Source: Psychroflexus tropicus DSM 15496 (GTDB lineage: Bacteria; Bacteroidota; Bacteroidia; Flavobacteriales; Flavobacteriaceae). From it: a stretch of DNA of 64,000 nucleotides. Location of the stretch: contig NZ_KB905342.1 in NCBI RefSeq assembly GCF_000378765.1, forward strand, positions 434,001 through 498,000, read 5' to 3'. Positions within the stretch are counted from its first letter, which is position 1. The number at the start of each line of letters is the position of its first letter. The notes beneath the pieces were generated by a model. It ran no database searches. It was not told where the DNA came from and was given only the letters and a program-made list of their open reading frames with translations. The translations under genes and the position numbers were made by a program. Below, piece by piece: positions 17,527 through 27,093 of this stretch.

Positions 17527-17742
17527 TTATAAACCAAACTTTCTCAGGATTTGACTCCCAATCCTCGCATAAATTGCTTTTTGTCCAAGGTAAGAAATCA
17601 ATTCTGCTACCACATTGGTAAAGGAGAAAGCTCTCTTGATGTAAGCCACATCTATGGACGCTTTCTGCTTACTAATATCGGCCTGTAACTTTAATATTTT
17701 AAGGTCCTTGTCGATTTCTTTGAAAGTAGAATACTTTTTCAT
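17527..17742 (-). CDS. Small conserved protein, DUF6327-like
   Basis: 71 aa, MKKYSTFKEIDKDLKILKLQ, an N-terminal basic/acidic helix followed by an amphipathic C-terminal helix (FTNVVAELISYLGQKAIYARI). It resembles the small third protein that follows YtxH and holin-like genes in Flavobacteriia. Its ATG overlaps the stop of the upstream gene by 4 nt (ATGA), so translation is coupled. Likely a cytoplasmic or membrane-associated envelope-stress accessory; this role is inferred from context. Confidence 0.65.
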   Translation of the reverse strand: MKKYSTFKEIDKDLKILKLQADISKQKASIDVAYIKRAFSFTNVVAELISYLGQKAIYARIGSQILRKFGL

Positions 17743-18143
17743 AAGTCTGAATTTTCACTTTGCTCTATCTCTTCTTTCAGTTCTTTTTCCAAATCTTTCT
17801 CAGAATTTAATATCTTATGTAGAAAGGACAATACTGGTCTCTCGAGCATACGTTTTCCAAAGAGGCTGATGACCAGAAAAAGAAAGATATAAAATCCCCC
17901 TACAATAAAAAATCCGTAAGAAATAGATCCCAGTTGATTCCCTATCAGGAATGAAAAGCCTAGTGAGACAAAAAAGAGTATAAGTACTAATATTCCTACT
18001 TTTAAAACAAAATGACCTCCTGAAACTAAACTTAAAGCTAGTTTCTTAAAGAGGTCAAGTTTATAATATTCAATAGAATTTAATAAGACATCTTTGGAGT
18101 CTTTAGATAAGTTATCTAAGTGATCACTTAATTTTTTGCCCAT
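17739..18143 (-). CDS. Phage-holin-like (Phage_holin_3_6/DUF1469) membrane protein
   Basis: 134-aa membrane protein with two strong helices (about residues 45-70 and 75-98) separated by a short turn, an amphipathic N-terminus (KLSDHLDNLSKDSKDVLLNS) and a charged C-terminal tail ending EIEQSENSDL. This matches the small 'phage holin family' proteins widespread in Bacteroidota chromosomes, which are not phage genes. Middle gene of a three-gene unit with the YtxH protein 15 nt upstream and the 71-aa protein overlapping downstream. Confidence 0.75.
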   Translation of the reverse strand: MGKKLSDHLDNLSKDSKDVLLNSIEYYKLDLFKKLALSLVSGGHFVLKVGILVLILFFVSLGFSFLIGNQLGSISYGFFIVGGFYIFLFLVISLFGKRMLERPVLSFLHKILNSEKDLEKELKEEIEQSENSDL

Positions 18144-18158
18144 AAAGGAAAAATTCTA

Positions 18159-18503
18159 CTATTTCTTTTTAAGCTCTTTTTGAAGCTCAGCATTCTTTTT
18201 TCTAAGTTCACCAAGTTCTCCTTCAAGCTTATTCAGCATATCATCTGCCTTGTTATTGACATTTGAAAAGGTTTTTTCTAATTTTTCTTCTATATTCTTT
18301 TTAGCTTCAGACGCGAAACTAGATAATTGAGAAGAAGTTTCGTTGTATTTTTTGTTTAAACTATCCTGTAAGTGATCTGCTTCATCTCTCAATTGCTTAC
18401 GTGTTTTTTCACCGCTTTGTGGAGCATAAAGTAATCCTAATCCAACACCTACAGCTGTACCAGTTAATAATGCTAAAATTGTATTTCCAGTGTGATTTGC
18501 CAT
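18159..18503 (-). CDS. YtxH domain-containing protein
   Basis: 114-aa protein with an N-terminal glycine-rich membrane helix (residues 7-27, AGTAVGVGLGLLYAPQSGEK, the YtxH signature) followed by a long amphipathic, Lys/Glu-rich helix to the end (KKNIEEKLEKTFSNV). YtxH proteins are small, often stress-induced, membrane-anchored coiled-coil proteins. First gene of the trio with the holin-like and 71-aa proteins. Confidence 0.85.
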   Translation of the reverse strand: MANHTGNTILALLTGTAVGVGLGLLYAPQSGEKTRKQLRDEADHLQDSLNKKYNETSSQLSSFASEAKKNIEEKLEKTFSNVNNKADDMLNKLEGELGELRKKNAELQKELKKK

Positions 18504-18628
18504 TTTAATAATTGTTTATTGGTTTAAGGCTAAATTAGAGTTATTTAGACGATTTCGCTGTTAAAAACCGGTTAATAAATGAATTACACAGTCGCAATAA
18601 CAAAAAAAGGTAAAATCTATTCAATATT

Positions 18629-20167
18629 TTAAGACTTAAGCCAGGCTTTAAAATCGATGTCTTTTTGAATGATAGATTTAACTTCTGAAATTGGTACCCG
18701 TTTTTGTTCCATAGTATCTCTGTGACGTATAGTGACGCAATGGTCTTCTTTAGTATCATGATCTACAGTGATACAGAATGGCGTTCCCGCTGCATCTTGT
18801 CTTCTGTAACGTCTGCCTACTGCATCTTTTTCATCATATATCACATTGAAATCCCATTGGAGATCTTTCAATATATCCTGAGCTATTTCTGGTAAACCGT
18901 CTTTTTTGAGTAATGGGAAAACCGCAGCTTTAACCGGGGCCAATACTGAAGGTATTTTAAGGACAGTTCTGCTACTTCCGTCTTCCAGAGTTTCTTCTTT
19001 TAGGGAGCTGGAAAACACAGCTAAGAACATTCTATCCAATCCAATGGAAGTCTCAATCACATAGGGTACGTAGCTTTTTTCTAACTCTGGATCGTAAAAC
19101 TGAAGCTTCTTCCCCGATAAATCTTCATGAGCTTTTAGATCGAAATCTGTCCTGGAGTGAATCCCTTCCAGTTCTTTGAATCCAAAAGGGAAATTAAATT
19201 CAATATCGGTCGCAGCATTGGCGTAATGCGCCATTTTCTCATGATCATGAAATCTATAGTTTTCTTCTCCAAGACCAAGTGAACGATGCCAGTTACTTCT
19301 AATTTCTTTCCAGTGTTCAAACCATTTCAGCTCATCCCCAGGGCGAACAAAATACTGCATTTCCATCTGTTCAAACTCTCGTTGCCTAAAGATGAATTGT
19401 CTGGCTACAATTTCATTCCTAAAGGCTTTTCCGATTTGAGCAATTCCAAAAGGAATTTTCATCCGGCCGGTTTTTTGAACGTTGGAGAAATTCACAAAAA
19501 TGCCCTGAGCTGTTTCTGGTCTTAGGTATAAGTCGGAAGCTGATTCTGCGGAAGCTCCCATCTTTGTTCCAAACATTAAGTTGAATTGTTTAACGTTGGT
19601 CCAGTTTTTTGAGCCACTTACCGGGCAGGCAATGCCCAATTCTTCTATAAGTGCTTTGACATCCTCCAGATTTTCTTCGGTGAGCGATGTTGCTAATCGA
19701 GATAAAATCTCTTTGGACTGTGTTCTGTATTTCACCACTCTGGGGTGGGTGTTTACAAATTGTTCTTCGTCAAAATCTTCTCCGAAGCGTTTTTTGGCTT
19801 TAGCGATTTCTTTCTGTGCTTTCTGCTCTAGTTTTTCTACATAGTCTTCTACTAAAACATCTGCTCTGTATCGCTTTTTAGAATCTTTATTGTCGATCAT
19901 AGGATCGTTGAAGGCGTCTACGTGTCCAGAAGCTTTCCAGGTATTGGGATGCATTAAGATTGCAGCATCTAGCCCTACTATTTCTTCGTGTAGCTGGACC
20001 ATACTTTTCCACCAGTAGGCTTTAATGTTATTTTTCAGCTCTACGCCATTTTGCCCATAATCGTATACAGCGCTTAATCCATCATAAATTTCGCTGGAAG
20101 AGAAAATATACCCATACTCCTTAGCGTGGGATATTACCTGTTTGAATTTGTCTTGTTCTTTTGCCAT
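18629..20167 (-). CDS. glyS: Glycyl-tRNA synthetase, single-chain type
   Basis: Class II aminoacyl-tRNA synthetase of the homodimeric kind, not the alpha2-beta2 form. The preferred start is MAKEQDKFKQV at 20167; a TTG/ATG extension to 20188 would cover the -7 element. Motif 2 falls in AQIGKAFRNEIVARQFIFRQREFEQMEMQY (around residues 245-270) and motif 3 in ETSIGLDRMFLAVF. The C-terminal anticodon-binding domain has DAVGRRYRRQDAAGTPFCIT. 512 aa, normal for the family. Confidence 0.96.
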   Translation of the reverse strand: MAKEQDKFKQVISHAKEYGYIFSSSEIYDGLSAVYDYGQNGVELKNNIKAYWWKSMVQLHEEIVGLDAAILMHPNTWKASGHVDAFNDPMIDNKDSKKRYRADVLVEDYVEKLEQKAQKEIAKAKKRFGEDFDEEQFVNTHPRVVKYRTQSKEILSRLATSLTEENLEDVKALIEELGIACPVSGSKNWTNVKQFNLMFGTKMGASAESASDLYLRPETAQGIFVNFSNVQKTGRMKIPFGIAQIGKAFRNEIVARQFIFRQREFEQMEMQYFVRPGDELKWFEHWKEIRSNWHRSLGLGEENYRFHDHEKMAHYANAATDIEFNFPFGFKELEGIHSRTDFDLKAHEDLSGKKLQFYDPELEKSYVPYVIETSIGLDRMFLAVFSSSLKEETLEDGSSRTVLKIPSVLAPVKAAVFPLLKKDGLPEIAQDILKDLQWDFNVIYDEKDAVGRRYRRQDAAGTPFCITVDHDTKEDHCVTIRHRDTMEQKRVPISEVKSIIQKDIDFKAWLKS

Positions 20168-20171
20168 GCCG

Positions 20172-20179
20172 CAAAAGTA
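20172..20179 (-). promoter_or_regulatory. -7 promoter element of glyS
   Basis: TACTTTTG on the minus strand, 4 nt before the ATG at 20167. This implies a nearly leaderless transcript. Confidence 0.4.
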
Positions 20180-20299
20180 AAAAAACAAGGCTTTAATTAG
20201 AGGATTCGCCGGTAAATAATTAAATAAATCTCACGATATAAAGGAAAATTTTCTACCCTTTGTTTTTTGATTATCTTTAGGTAACCAATTTATTTTCAG

Positions 20300-20980
20300 A
20301 TGTTTCAGGATTTTAAAAATTTCTTGTTCCCAAAACTCTGCGCGTGTTGTGATGCAGTGTTATTGAAATATGAACCACTGCTGTGTACCTTCTGCAGAAA
20401 CGAATTACCGCTTTACCCTAACTTTTTCGACGGTGATCATGATTTGCATAAAATCCTCTATGGTAGAGTTCCACTCCAACATGCGGCTTGCTTATTTTAT
20501 TTTGAAAAGAAGAGCATCATACAAAACCTTATCCATGATTTGAAATATAAAGGCAATGAAGAATTAAGTTTTCACCTTGGCGAGTGGCTGGGTGAATTGC
20601 TTTTGGAGGCAGGCTGGCATAACTCTATAGACCTGGTTATTCCAGTTCCTCTGCATAAGAAAAGACTTCGAGAACGCGGTTATAATCAGGTAGAAGGTTT
20701 TGGGAAAGCCATCGCTAAAGAATTATCTGTGCCCTACAATGATGTCTGTCTCAAGCGAAGATCCACTTCTGCCACCCAGGTTTTCAAAAATAGACTAGCC
20801 AGAACCGAAGTGGTTAAAAATCATTTTTATGTCGTTGGAAATAACAGTCTTTCTGGAGAACATGTTCTTTTAGTAGATGATTTAGTGACCACAGGAGCAA
20901 CCTTAGAAGCTTGTTACTTAGCCTTAAAAACAGCAGATATAGAACATATAAGCATTGCAACAATAGCCATCACCAAATAA
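20300..20980 (+). CDS. ComF family phosphoribosyltransferase-like protein
   Basis: 226-aa ComF-type protein. The N-terminus has a CACCDAVL...LCTFCRNELPLYP zinc-ribbon-like cysteine pattern. The C-terminal half is a phosphoribosyltransferase fold with the PRPP loop HVLLVDDLVTTGATLEA (about residues 190-206), preceded by RLRERGYNQVEGFGKAIAK. ComF relatives assist DNA uptake in competent bacteria; in Bacteroidota the role is not settled. Followed after 46 bp by a lipoprotein gene on the same strand. Confidence 0.88.
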   Translation: MFQDFKNFLFPKLCACCDAVLLKYEPLLCTFCRNELPLYPNFFDGDHDLHKILYGRVPLQHAACLFYFEKKSIIQNLIHDLKYKGNEELSFHLGEWLGELLLEAGWHNSIDLVIPVPLHKKRLRERGYNQVEGFGKAIAKELSVPYNDVCLKRRSTSATQVFKNRLARTEVVKNHFYVVGNNSLSGEHVLLVDDLVTTGATLEACYLALKTADIEHISIATIAITK

Positions 20981-21026
20981 TAAAATCTTTATTTTGTTGT
21001 TTATTTGCATAAACTAAGCGCTACAC

Positions 21027-22637
21027 ATGAACATACATTTTTCAAGTCTTCTTTTCGCACTCATGTTTACCTTCTTAATGTCTTCCTGTGCTCAGAGAGG
21101 AAGGCCGGATGGAGGGCCTAAAGATGTGGAGCCGCCCGAGTTCGTGAGTTCTACTCCAGAAAATTATTCGACCAATTACAAGCGCGAAGAAATAACTATC
21201 AATTTTGATGAGTACGTCAAATTAGATGACCCAAGGCAACAAATCTTCTTTTCTCCTCCCATAGAACCAAGGCCAAATATTTACCCTTCCGGTATAGCCA
21301 GTCGATACGTTAGACTTTCTATAGACAGAGATTCTTTAGATCCCAATACAACTTACACGGTTAATTTTGGTAAAAGCATAGAAGACAATAATGAGGGCAA
21401 TGCGCTTCCCTATTTTAAGTATGTATTCTCAACAGGCGACTATGTTGACTCTCTTCAGGTAGAAGGAAACGTATTTGATGCTTATGAGCGAATATCAGAT
21501 GAAAATGTGTCAGTGATGCTTTACCCTTTAGATTCGACTTATTCCGATTCTGTTGTTTATAGAGATACGCCACGTTATGTTTCCTTTGTGAGAGATTCCA
21601 CGTCTCTTTTTAGTTTAGACAATTTGAAGCCAGGAGACTATAAAATGGTTGCAATCTCTGATAAAAACAACAATTATAAATTCGACCCCGCACAAGATAA
21701 AATCGGATTTGTAGAGGAAGCCATTTCAATACCTACAGATCAACTTTACGATATCTTGGTTTTTAAGGAAGAGTTGGATTTCAAGGCTTCGCGTCCTAAA
21801 CAAGTTTCTAGAAACCATTTCGAATTTGGGTTTAAAGGGAGATTGAAAGATTTCAGGATCGACCTTATTTCAGATACAGAAGAGCCCTTTGAAGCCAGGT
21901 ATTTCAAAGATGAAGAGACCGATACCTTACACTATTGGTACAAACCCTATCTACAAAATGATAGCTTACTCTTTGCCTTCAAAAACCAGGAGAGAATAGA
22001 TACGGTGGAAATACGCCCTAAAGAGATAGAGCAAGATTCTTTGAAAATTTCAGAAGTTAAAACCGAAAAGAACAAATTATTAGCAGATTTTAAACTCAGA
22101 GCTAACACGCCTATTTCGAGAATTGAAAAAGATTCTATTCGAATGATGAATAAGGATTCTGTTCCGGTGGATTTTTATCTTGAACTGGATAGCCTTTACA
22201 ATCATTTGGTTTTTAAATTTGAAAAACAACCCTTAGAATCTTATAAAATCGACCTTTTGCCTGGGGCAATAACTGATTTTTTTGACGCTACGAATGATAG
22301 TTTAAATTTTAAGTACAACACAAAATCCATAGAGGACTTTGCCAATCTGCAATTAACAATCACCAACGTGGATACATTTCCAATTATCGTAGAACTTGTC
22401 GACGAAGATGGTAAAGTAGAATCCTCGGTCTATGAAACCGAAAGCAACACAGTTAATTTCAAACTAATTCGGCCAGGAGTCTACTTCATTAGATTAATAT
22501 ATGACCTTAACGCCAATGGTAGATGGGACACTGGAGATTTTTTGAAGGGCTTAAAACCAGAACCAGTACTTTATGATTCCAGGCCAGTAGAATTTAGGCC
22601 TTTTAGAGATGAAGTGCTGACGATCACTTTATATTAA
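21027..22637 (+). CDS. Lipoprotein with N-terminal bacterial Ig-like domain
   Basis: 536-aa surface lipoprotein. Signal peptide with lipobox LMSSC (cysteine at about residue 21), then RGRPDGGPKDVEPPEF. Residues 35-135 form an Ig-like (SbsA/Big_5-type) domain: STPENYSTNYKREEITINFD and YTVNFGKSIEDNNEG. A second beta domain has DLKPGDYKMVAISDKN-type carboxypeptidase-regulatory features. The C-terminus has another, VYFIRLIYDLNANGRWDTGD. A structural or surface-binding role is inferred; no enzyme motif was seen. Its last 14 nt overlap the convergent nitrilase gene. Confidence 0.8.
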   Translation: MNIHFSSLLFALMFTFLMSSCAQRGRPDGGPKDVEPPEFVSSTPENYSTNYKREEITINFDEYVKLDDPRQQIFFSPPIEPRPNIYPSGIASRYVRLSIDRDSLDPNTTYTVNFGKSIEDNNEGNALPYFKYVFSTGDYVDSLQVEGNVFDAYERISDENVSVMLYPLDSTYSDSVVYRDTPRYVSFVRDSTSLFSLDNLKPGDYKMVAISDKNNNYKFDPAQDKIGFVEEAISIPTDQLYDILVFKEELDFKASRPKQVSRNHFEFGFKGRLKDFRIDLISDTEEPFEARYFKDEETDTLHYWYKPYLQNDSLLFAFKNQERIDTVEIRPKEIEQDSLKISEVKTEKNKLLADFKLRANTPISRIEKDSIRMMNKDSVPVDFYLELDSLYNHLVFKFEKQPLESYKIDLLPGAITDFFDATNDSLNFKYNTKSIEDFANLQLTITNVDTFPIIVELVDEDGKVESSVYETESNTVNFKLIRPGVYFIRLIYDLNANGRWDTGDFLKGLKPEPVLYDSRPVEFRPFRDEVLTITLY

Positions 22638-23400
22638 ATTCATCTCTATCCCTCAAAAAGCCTAATTGATTTCTTAGTTCGTAGAGGGAAGCTTTATCCA
22701 AAACGACGGTCTCTATAGCTTCTTCTTCTGGGTGATGCTGGCTCAGGCGCTTGCCTAGTGCATCATAGGCGGAAGAGTGCCCAACGTATGGAAAATCGTT
22801 TCCATCTATCCCAATAATATTAAGACCGATGCAGTAGCTCATGTTTTCTACTGCTCTGGCTTGAAGCAAAATGTCCCAGGCTGCCACTCGTTTTTTAGGC
22901 CAGTTAGCCACATAAATCAGGGCATGGTAATCGTCTTGATTTCTTGCCCACACCGGAAATCTAAGGTCATAACACACCTGCAAACAGAGTTTCCATTCCT
23001 TATACTCGACAATGCACCTTTCTGATCCCTGTTCATAAATCTTATGCTCGCCAGCCAGAGTAAACAAATGTTTTTTATTGTAGGTGAAGAACGTCCCATT
23101 TGGCTGTACAAAAAACATCCGGTTATAAAACTTGCCCTGGTCTTTAACCATAGCACTTCCTGTGAGTGCTACATCAAAAGCATCAGCTTGCTCCTGCATC
23201 CAGCTTAAAACCACTTCAGCTTCTTCGGCATTGGCTTCAGCATTCATAGAAAATCCAGTGGTAAACATTTCCGGTAAAATGATTACATCTGTTTTTGAAG
23301 GACACTCAGCCAATTTTTTTTCAAAATGCTGCCTGTTGGCATTCGGATCTTCCCAGGACAGTTGGGTTTGAATATAAGTAATGTTTAGAGAATTGCTCAT
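22624..23400 (-). CDS. Carbon-nitrogen hydrolase (omega-amidase/nitrilase type)
   Basis: Cytoplasmic amidase of the nitrilase superfamily, 258 aa. The catalytic triad is visible: Glu in IILPEMFTTGF (about residue 44), Lys in YNKKHLF (about 110) and Cys in LQVCYDLRFPVW (about 143). Sequence style and length match the YafV/omega-amidase branch, which hydrolyses alpha-keto acid omega-amides in methionine and glutamine metabolism. That substrate is inferred. It lies 4 nt after the ChaN-like gene and is probably cotranscribed. Confidence 0.88.
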   Translation of the reverse strand: MSNSLNITYIQTQLSWEDPNANRQHFEKKLAECPSKTDVIILPEMFTTGFSMNAEANAEEAEVVLSWMQEQADAFDVALTGSAMVKDQGKFYNRMFFVQPNGTFFTYNKKHLFTLAGEHKIYEQGSERCIVEYKEWKLCLQVCYDLRFPVWARNQDDYHALIYVANWPKKRVAAWDILLQARAVENMSYCIGLNIIGIDGNDFPYVGHSSAYDALGKRLSQHHPEEEAIETVVLDKASLYELRNQLGFLRDRDEFNIK

Positions 23401-23404
23401 AGTT

Positions 23405-24274
23405 TCAATAGGTTTTGGTCATGTTTTGATCCACAGCGATAATGAAATTAGCTTTATTTTGGTGTTGCTCTTCCAAAGTCTTTACATTTTGTTGTTCTAT
23501 AGTGGATATCGTCAGTACGTTGACTTGGGGATTGTACTGCTTTAGATACCAGTAAATCCCTTCAAAATCGTTGGAATGGTAACTGCCGTTGAGGTGAAAA
23601 AACACCTGATTGGGCAACAGGTTTTTCAATATAAAATGAGCCATAGTCGCATCTTTGATGGCCTGAGCTTTAACCAAATCTTCTCCACCGTGGCCACCCA
23701 TCATATCCAGCATATTTTGATAAGAAGATAGCTCAATATCAAAGGGGATTGGCAGTGGAGCTATCAATTTATAGGCGTCATCGGCTAATGAATCCAGAGC
23801 AGAAAAGCCTCCATTTTTATATACTTTAGTAGCGTAAGGTCTGGGGATATTGGTGGCTATAAAGGGCGTTGAAGTCAATTTAGCAAATTCTAGAATAGGT
23901 CTATAGTCGGTAGTATAATTGCTCCACACTCTGGCTTTTGTTCTGAACTTATCTTCTGCTAAACTATCTCTAAAATAAAGATCAATAGCGCTTTGCGTAT
24001 CGGATTCAAACATTTCGGCTCCAATACTCAAATTGATGCTGTCTTTTTTTAAGTCAGCGATCATTTCATACTGAAGCCAATGAGAAATAGGGTTGTTATG
24101 AAACTCACCAAATAAGACGATATCTGTTTTGGAAATACTGTCTATAAGCGCAGAATATGTGATGGTATTTCCTTGTTCATCGAAGAGCGCATAAGTTTGT
24201 TTATGCTGTGCCTGACTTCTCAAAACTCCCAAAAAGCATATTACAATTAAACCAATATGTGATAAGCGTGTCAT
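23405..24274 (-). CDS. ChaN-family (haem-binding-like) exported protein
   Basis: 289-aa exported protein of the ChaN/Tiki-like superfamily. Signal peptide MTRLSHIGLIVICFLGVLRSQAQ. The family motif VLFGEFHNNPISHWLQYEM is at about residues 52-70 (Glu and His are the conserved metal/haem-site residues). MMGGHGGEDLVKAQAIKDATMA follows near 190-210, and FHLNGSYHSN near the C-terminus. Some family members bind haem; others in the superfamily are metalloproteases. No lipobox cysteine is present, unlike classical ChaN. Confidence 0.8.
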   Translation of the reverse strand: MTRLSHIGLIVICFLGVLRSQAQHKQTYALFDEQGNTITYSALIDSISKTDIVLFGEFHNNPISHWLQYEMIADLKKDSINLSIGAEMFESDTQSAIDLYFRDSLAEDKFRTKARVWSNYTTDYRPILEFAKLTSTPFIATNIPRPYATKVYKNGGFSALDSLADDAYKLIAPLPIPFDIELSSYQNMLDMMGGHGGEDLVKAQAIKDATMAHFILKNLLPNQVFFHLNGSYHSNDFEGIYWYLKQYNPQVNVLTISTIEQQNVKTLEEQHQNKANFIIAVDQNMTKTY

Positions 24275-24337
24275 ACTTTCGATTTAAAAACTTAAAGTTA
24301 GTAAGAATTCAACACTAAGCTTTAGGTGAGAACCTTT

Positions 24338-24345
24338 TATATTTG
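24338..24345 (+). promoter_or_regulatory. -7 promoter element of the S9 peptidase gene
   Basis: TATATTTG, a perfect TAnnTTTG, 25 nt before the ATG at 24371. Confidence 0.55.
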
Positions 24346-24370
24346 ATGACTATTCTAAATTTCTTATTTC

Positions 24371-26722
24371 ATGACCTTATCATTTAGATTTTTATTTTTC
24401 GCTCTAGTCGTAAGCACTTTAAGCTACGCCCAATCTGATTTATCAGTTCAAAAGATTATGCAAGATCCCAATTGGATGGGGACTTTTCCGTCTGGTGTAG
24501 AATGGGACGAACAGTCTAGTACGATTTATTTTGATTATAATCCAGAACAAAATGTATCAGATTCTTTATATAAAATCCGGTTATCCAATACATCTGAAAT
24601 TTCAAAAGTAAGTCTGGAGGAAAGAAAGACCAAGGTTTCGCGTTATGGGGACTATAATGAGAAACGAACACATAAACTGTTTACTCAATCTGGGGATCTT
24701 TACCTTCATAATATCAAGACTAATACCACCCAGCTGGTCTTAGACTTAAGTGATCGCATTCAATCCCCTCGGTTTATAACTGATGATGAATATGGGTTTA
24801 TCAGTAATAATAACTTTTTTGTCTATAATAAAAAGAAAGGGCAAATTCAGAAGAAAACCAATATACAAACAGGAAGTGCAAACGACAGGAGTTCACAGAA
24901 ATCTGAAAAAAATCAATGGCTAGAAGATGAAAATCTGGATTTACTTCAAGAGGTGAGAGTCCAAAAAGAAAATTCAGAATTGAGAGAACAAAATCAGGAT
25001 CTGTTAAGTGATAATTCCTATACACATTATTTGGGTAAGGAAAGAGCGTTTAATTTCAATATTAGTAACACAGGAAACTTTCTAACCTTCCAGACCTATA
25101 CTCCAGAATCCCCAGATAACACCATGGTGCCAAATTATGTAGATGCCTCTGGTTACACTGAACCTTTGAATACCAGAAGTAAAGTGGGCGACCAAACTGC
25201 ACAGCGAGATCTTTACCTCTACCATATCATGAAGGACACAGTTTTCAAAGTAGATGTGTCTACTTTGCCTGGCATTACAGACTTACCATCCTATACAGAA
25301 CATTATCCTGATCGTGAGTGGGAAGAGCAAAAAAGGGCCGTAAGTTTCTCCGACGTACAGTTTTCTTCGCAGGATCAGAAGGCAGTGGTTTCAATTCGAG
25401 CTCAGGACAATAAGGATCGTTGGATAGCGCTTATCGATTTAAACACAGGAAGCCTCAGCACTTTGGACCGGCAACACGACGATGCCTGGATTGCCGGACC
25501 TGGTATAGGCAGTTATTATGGTGGTGGCACTTTAGGATGGTTACCAGATGATAAGCATGTTTTTTATCAGTCTGAAGCCACCGGCTATTCGCATTTATAC
25601 CTGCACGATGTAGAAAGCAATACTCAAAAGCAACTCACCGAAGGGGCTTACGAAGTCTTTAATCCACAGTTGTCCAACGATCAAAAGTCTTGGTATTTTA
25701 CGTCTTCTGAAGTCCATCCTGGAGAGCGTCATTTTTACAAAATGCCTGTCATGGGCGGAAAGGCAATACAACTCACCTCCATGGCAGGTAAGAACACTGT
25801 ATTTCTTTCTCCAGACGAGAAGCAGATGGCGATTCTATTTTCAAGCTCCAATACGCCTGAGGAATTATACCTAAAGAAAGCCAAAGCTAAGGCTATACCC
25901 CAACAGTTAACGAGTGGGCAATCGGATGACTTTAGTGCATACAACTGGAGATTCCCAGAATTGATTCAATTTGAAGCTGAAGATGGAGCTCAACCTTATG
26001 CGAGATTATATAAGCCAGAGGAAAGTGTTAATAACAAGGCTGCGGTGATTTTTGTTCACGGTGCCGGGTATTTGCAGAATGCACACAAATGGTGGTCGAG
26101 CTATTTTAGAGAATATATGTTTCATAATCTGCTAACTGATTTAGGATACACGGTTTTAGATATCGACTATAGAGGAAGTGCCGGCTACGGTAGAGACTGG
26201 AGAACTGGTATTTACAGACACATGGGTGGTAAAGACTTATCGGACCAAGTGGATGGTGCAAAATACCTAATCGAAAATCACGGTGTGAATCCAGAGAAGA
26301 TAGGCATCTACGGCGGAAGCTACGGAGGCTTTATCACTTTAATGGCCATGTTCAATGAAGCCGATACCTTTGCAGCAGGAGCTGCCTTAAGATCGGTGAC
26401 CGATTGGGCGCATTATAACCATGGGTATACCTCCAATATTTTAAATGAACCTCATCTCGACCCCGTAGCTTACAGACGTTCTTCTCCAATTTACTTTGCT
26501 GAAGGGCTGGAAGGTAACTTGCTGATAGCTCACGGGGTGATTGATACCAATGTGCATTTTCAGGATGTCGTAAGGCTTTCTCAACGTTTGATTGAGCTCG
26601 AAAAAGAGAATTGGGAAATGGCCTTGTATCCTATCGAAGGACACGGCTTTACGCAGCCTAGTAGCTGGACCGATGAGTACCGACGAATTTTGAAGCTGTT
26701 TGAAGAGACGATTGGGAAGTAG
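24371..26722 (+). CDS. S9 family prolyl oligopeptidase/DPP IV-like peptidase
   Basis: 783-aa exported serine peptidase. Signal peptide MTLSFRFLFFALVVSTLSYAQ. Residues 40-510 form the beta-propeller part, with WD-like blades such as GWLPDDKHVFYQSEATGYSH and STNTPEE-type turns. The alpha/beta-hydrolase domain carries the nucleophile in GGSYGGFITLM (Ser about 650), Asp in HGVIDTNVH (about 725) and His in IEGHGF (about 758). The spacing fits S9B/S9C enzymes that trim dipeptides or oligopeptides in the periplasm. Monocistronic. Confidence 0.9.
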   Translation: MTLSFRFLFFALVVSTLSYAQSDLSVQKIMQDPNWMGTFPSGVEWDEQSSTIYFDYNPEQNVSDSLYKIRLSNTSEISKVSLEERKTKVSRYGDYNEKRTHKLFTQSGDLYLHNIKTNTTQLVLDLSDRIQSPRFITDDEYGFISNNNFFVYNKKKGQIQKKTNIQTGSANDRSSQKSEKNQWLEDENLDLLQEVRVQKENSELREQNQDLLSDNSYTHYLGKERAFNFNISNTGNFLTFQTYTPESPDNTMVPNYVDASGYTEPLNTRSKVGDQTAQRDLYLYHIMKDTVFKVDVSTLPGITDLPSYTEHYPDREWEEQKRAVSFSDVQFSSQDQKAVVSIRAQDNKDRWIALIDLNTGSLSTLDRQHDDAWIAGPGIGSYYGGGTLGWLPDDKHVFYQSEATGYSHLYLHDVESNTQKQLTEGAYEVFNPQLSNDQKSWYFTSSEVHPGERHFYKMPVMGGKAIQLTSMAGKNTVFLSPDEKQMAILFSSSNTPEELYLKKAKAKAIPQQLTSGQSDDFSAYNWRFPELIQFEAEDGAQPYARLYKPEESVNNKAAVIFVHGAGYLQNAHKWWSSYFREYMFHNLLTDLGYTVLDIDYRGSAGYGRDWRTGIYRHMGGKDLSDQVDGAKYLIENHGVNPEKIGIYGGSYGGFITLMAMFNEADTFAAGAALRSVTDWAHYNHGYTSNILNEPHLDPVAYRRSSPIYFAEGLEGNLLIAHGVIDTNVHFQDVVRLSQRLIELEKENWEMALYPIEGHGFTQPSSWTDEYRRILKLFEETIGK

Positions 26723-26849
26723 AGATAAGATATTAGATGCAAGACTTAAGACATAAGAAACAGGGAATCATGATTTTTGGAACCACGAAACAAAACTTAT
26801 AAATCACAGGAATTTCAAATTTTGAATGCACAATGCCAATGGCCTCACG

Positions 26850-27018
26850 CATTCCTTTCGCTTTGCTAATCAGTTACAATAGGGAAAATAAATCCATCTT
26901 CTTCTCTTGAGGGAAGATTGAGATGGGTGTAATGTAGTAAGAAAGTTAGAATAAAGTTAGAATTTTTATTGGCGTGGACTTTATAAAAGAAAACCGCCTT
27001 GGTGGGAGGCGGTTTAAA
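26850..27018 (-). repeat. Repeat/terminator unit, copy A
   Basis: Shares with copies B and C the succession GCATTCCT, GAGGGAAG, GATTGAGATGGGTG, an A/T-rich spacer with AAGAAAGTT, then a GC-rich hairpin. The hairpin here is AAACCGCCT/AGGCGGTTT (26991-27015). It is downstream of peptide gene 1. Divergent at perhaps a third of positions, so older than a recent duplication. Confidence 0.6.
26989..27018 (-). terminator. Terminator after peptide module 1
   Basis: Stem AAACCGCCT (26991-26999) with AGGCGGTTT (27007-27015), A-rich to the left, giving a U-tract on minus-strand transcripts. Confidence 0.7.
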
Positions 27019-27093
27019 GTATAAGTTTTAAAATTTGGCTTTATCAGATCTTTTATTTAAATCAATTATTAAACCAATTGAAGACATTATCAT

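Larger units (their letters stand above)
26723..27018. other. Non-coding stretch before the peptide locus
   Basis: No ORF of interest. The first half is A/T-rich with no feature I can name. The second half (about 26850-27018) is copy A of the three-copy repeat, ending in a terminator hairpin. Confidence 0.5.

Noticed and set aside
17739-18143. Prophage holin
   Set aside because: The holin-like protein sits in a small chromosomal trio with YtxH; no phage genes are near.
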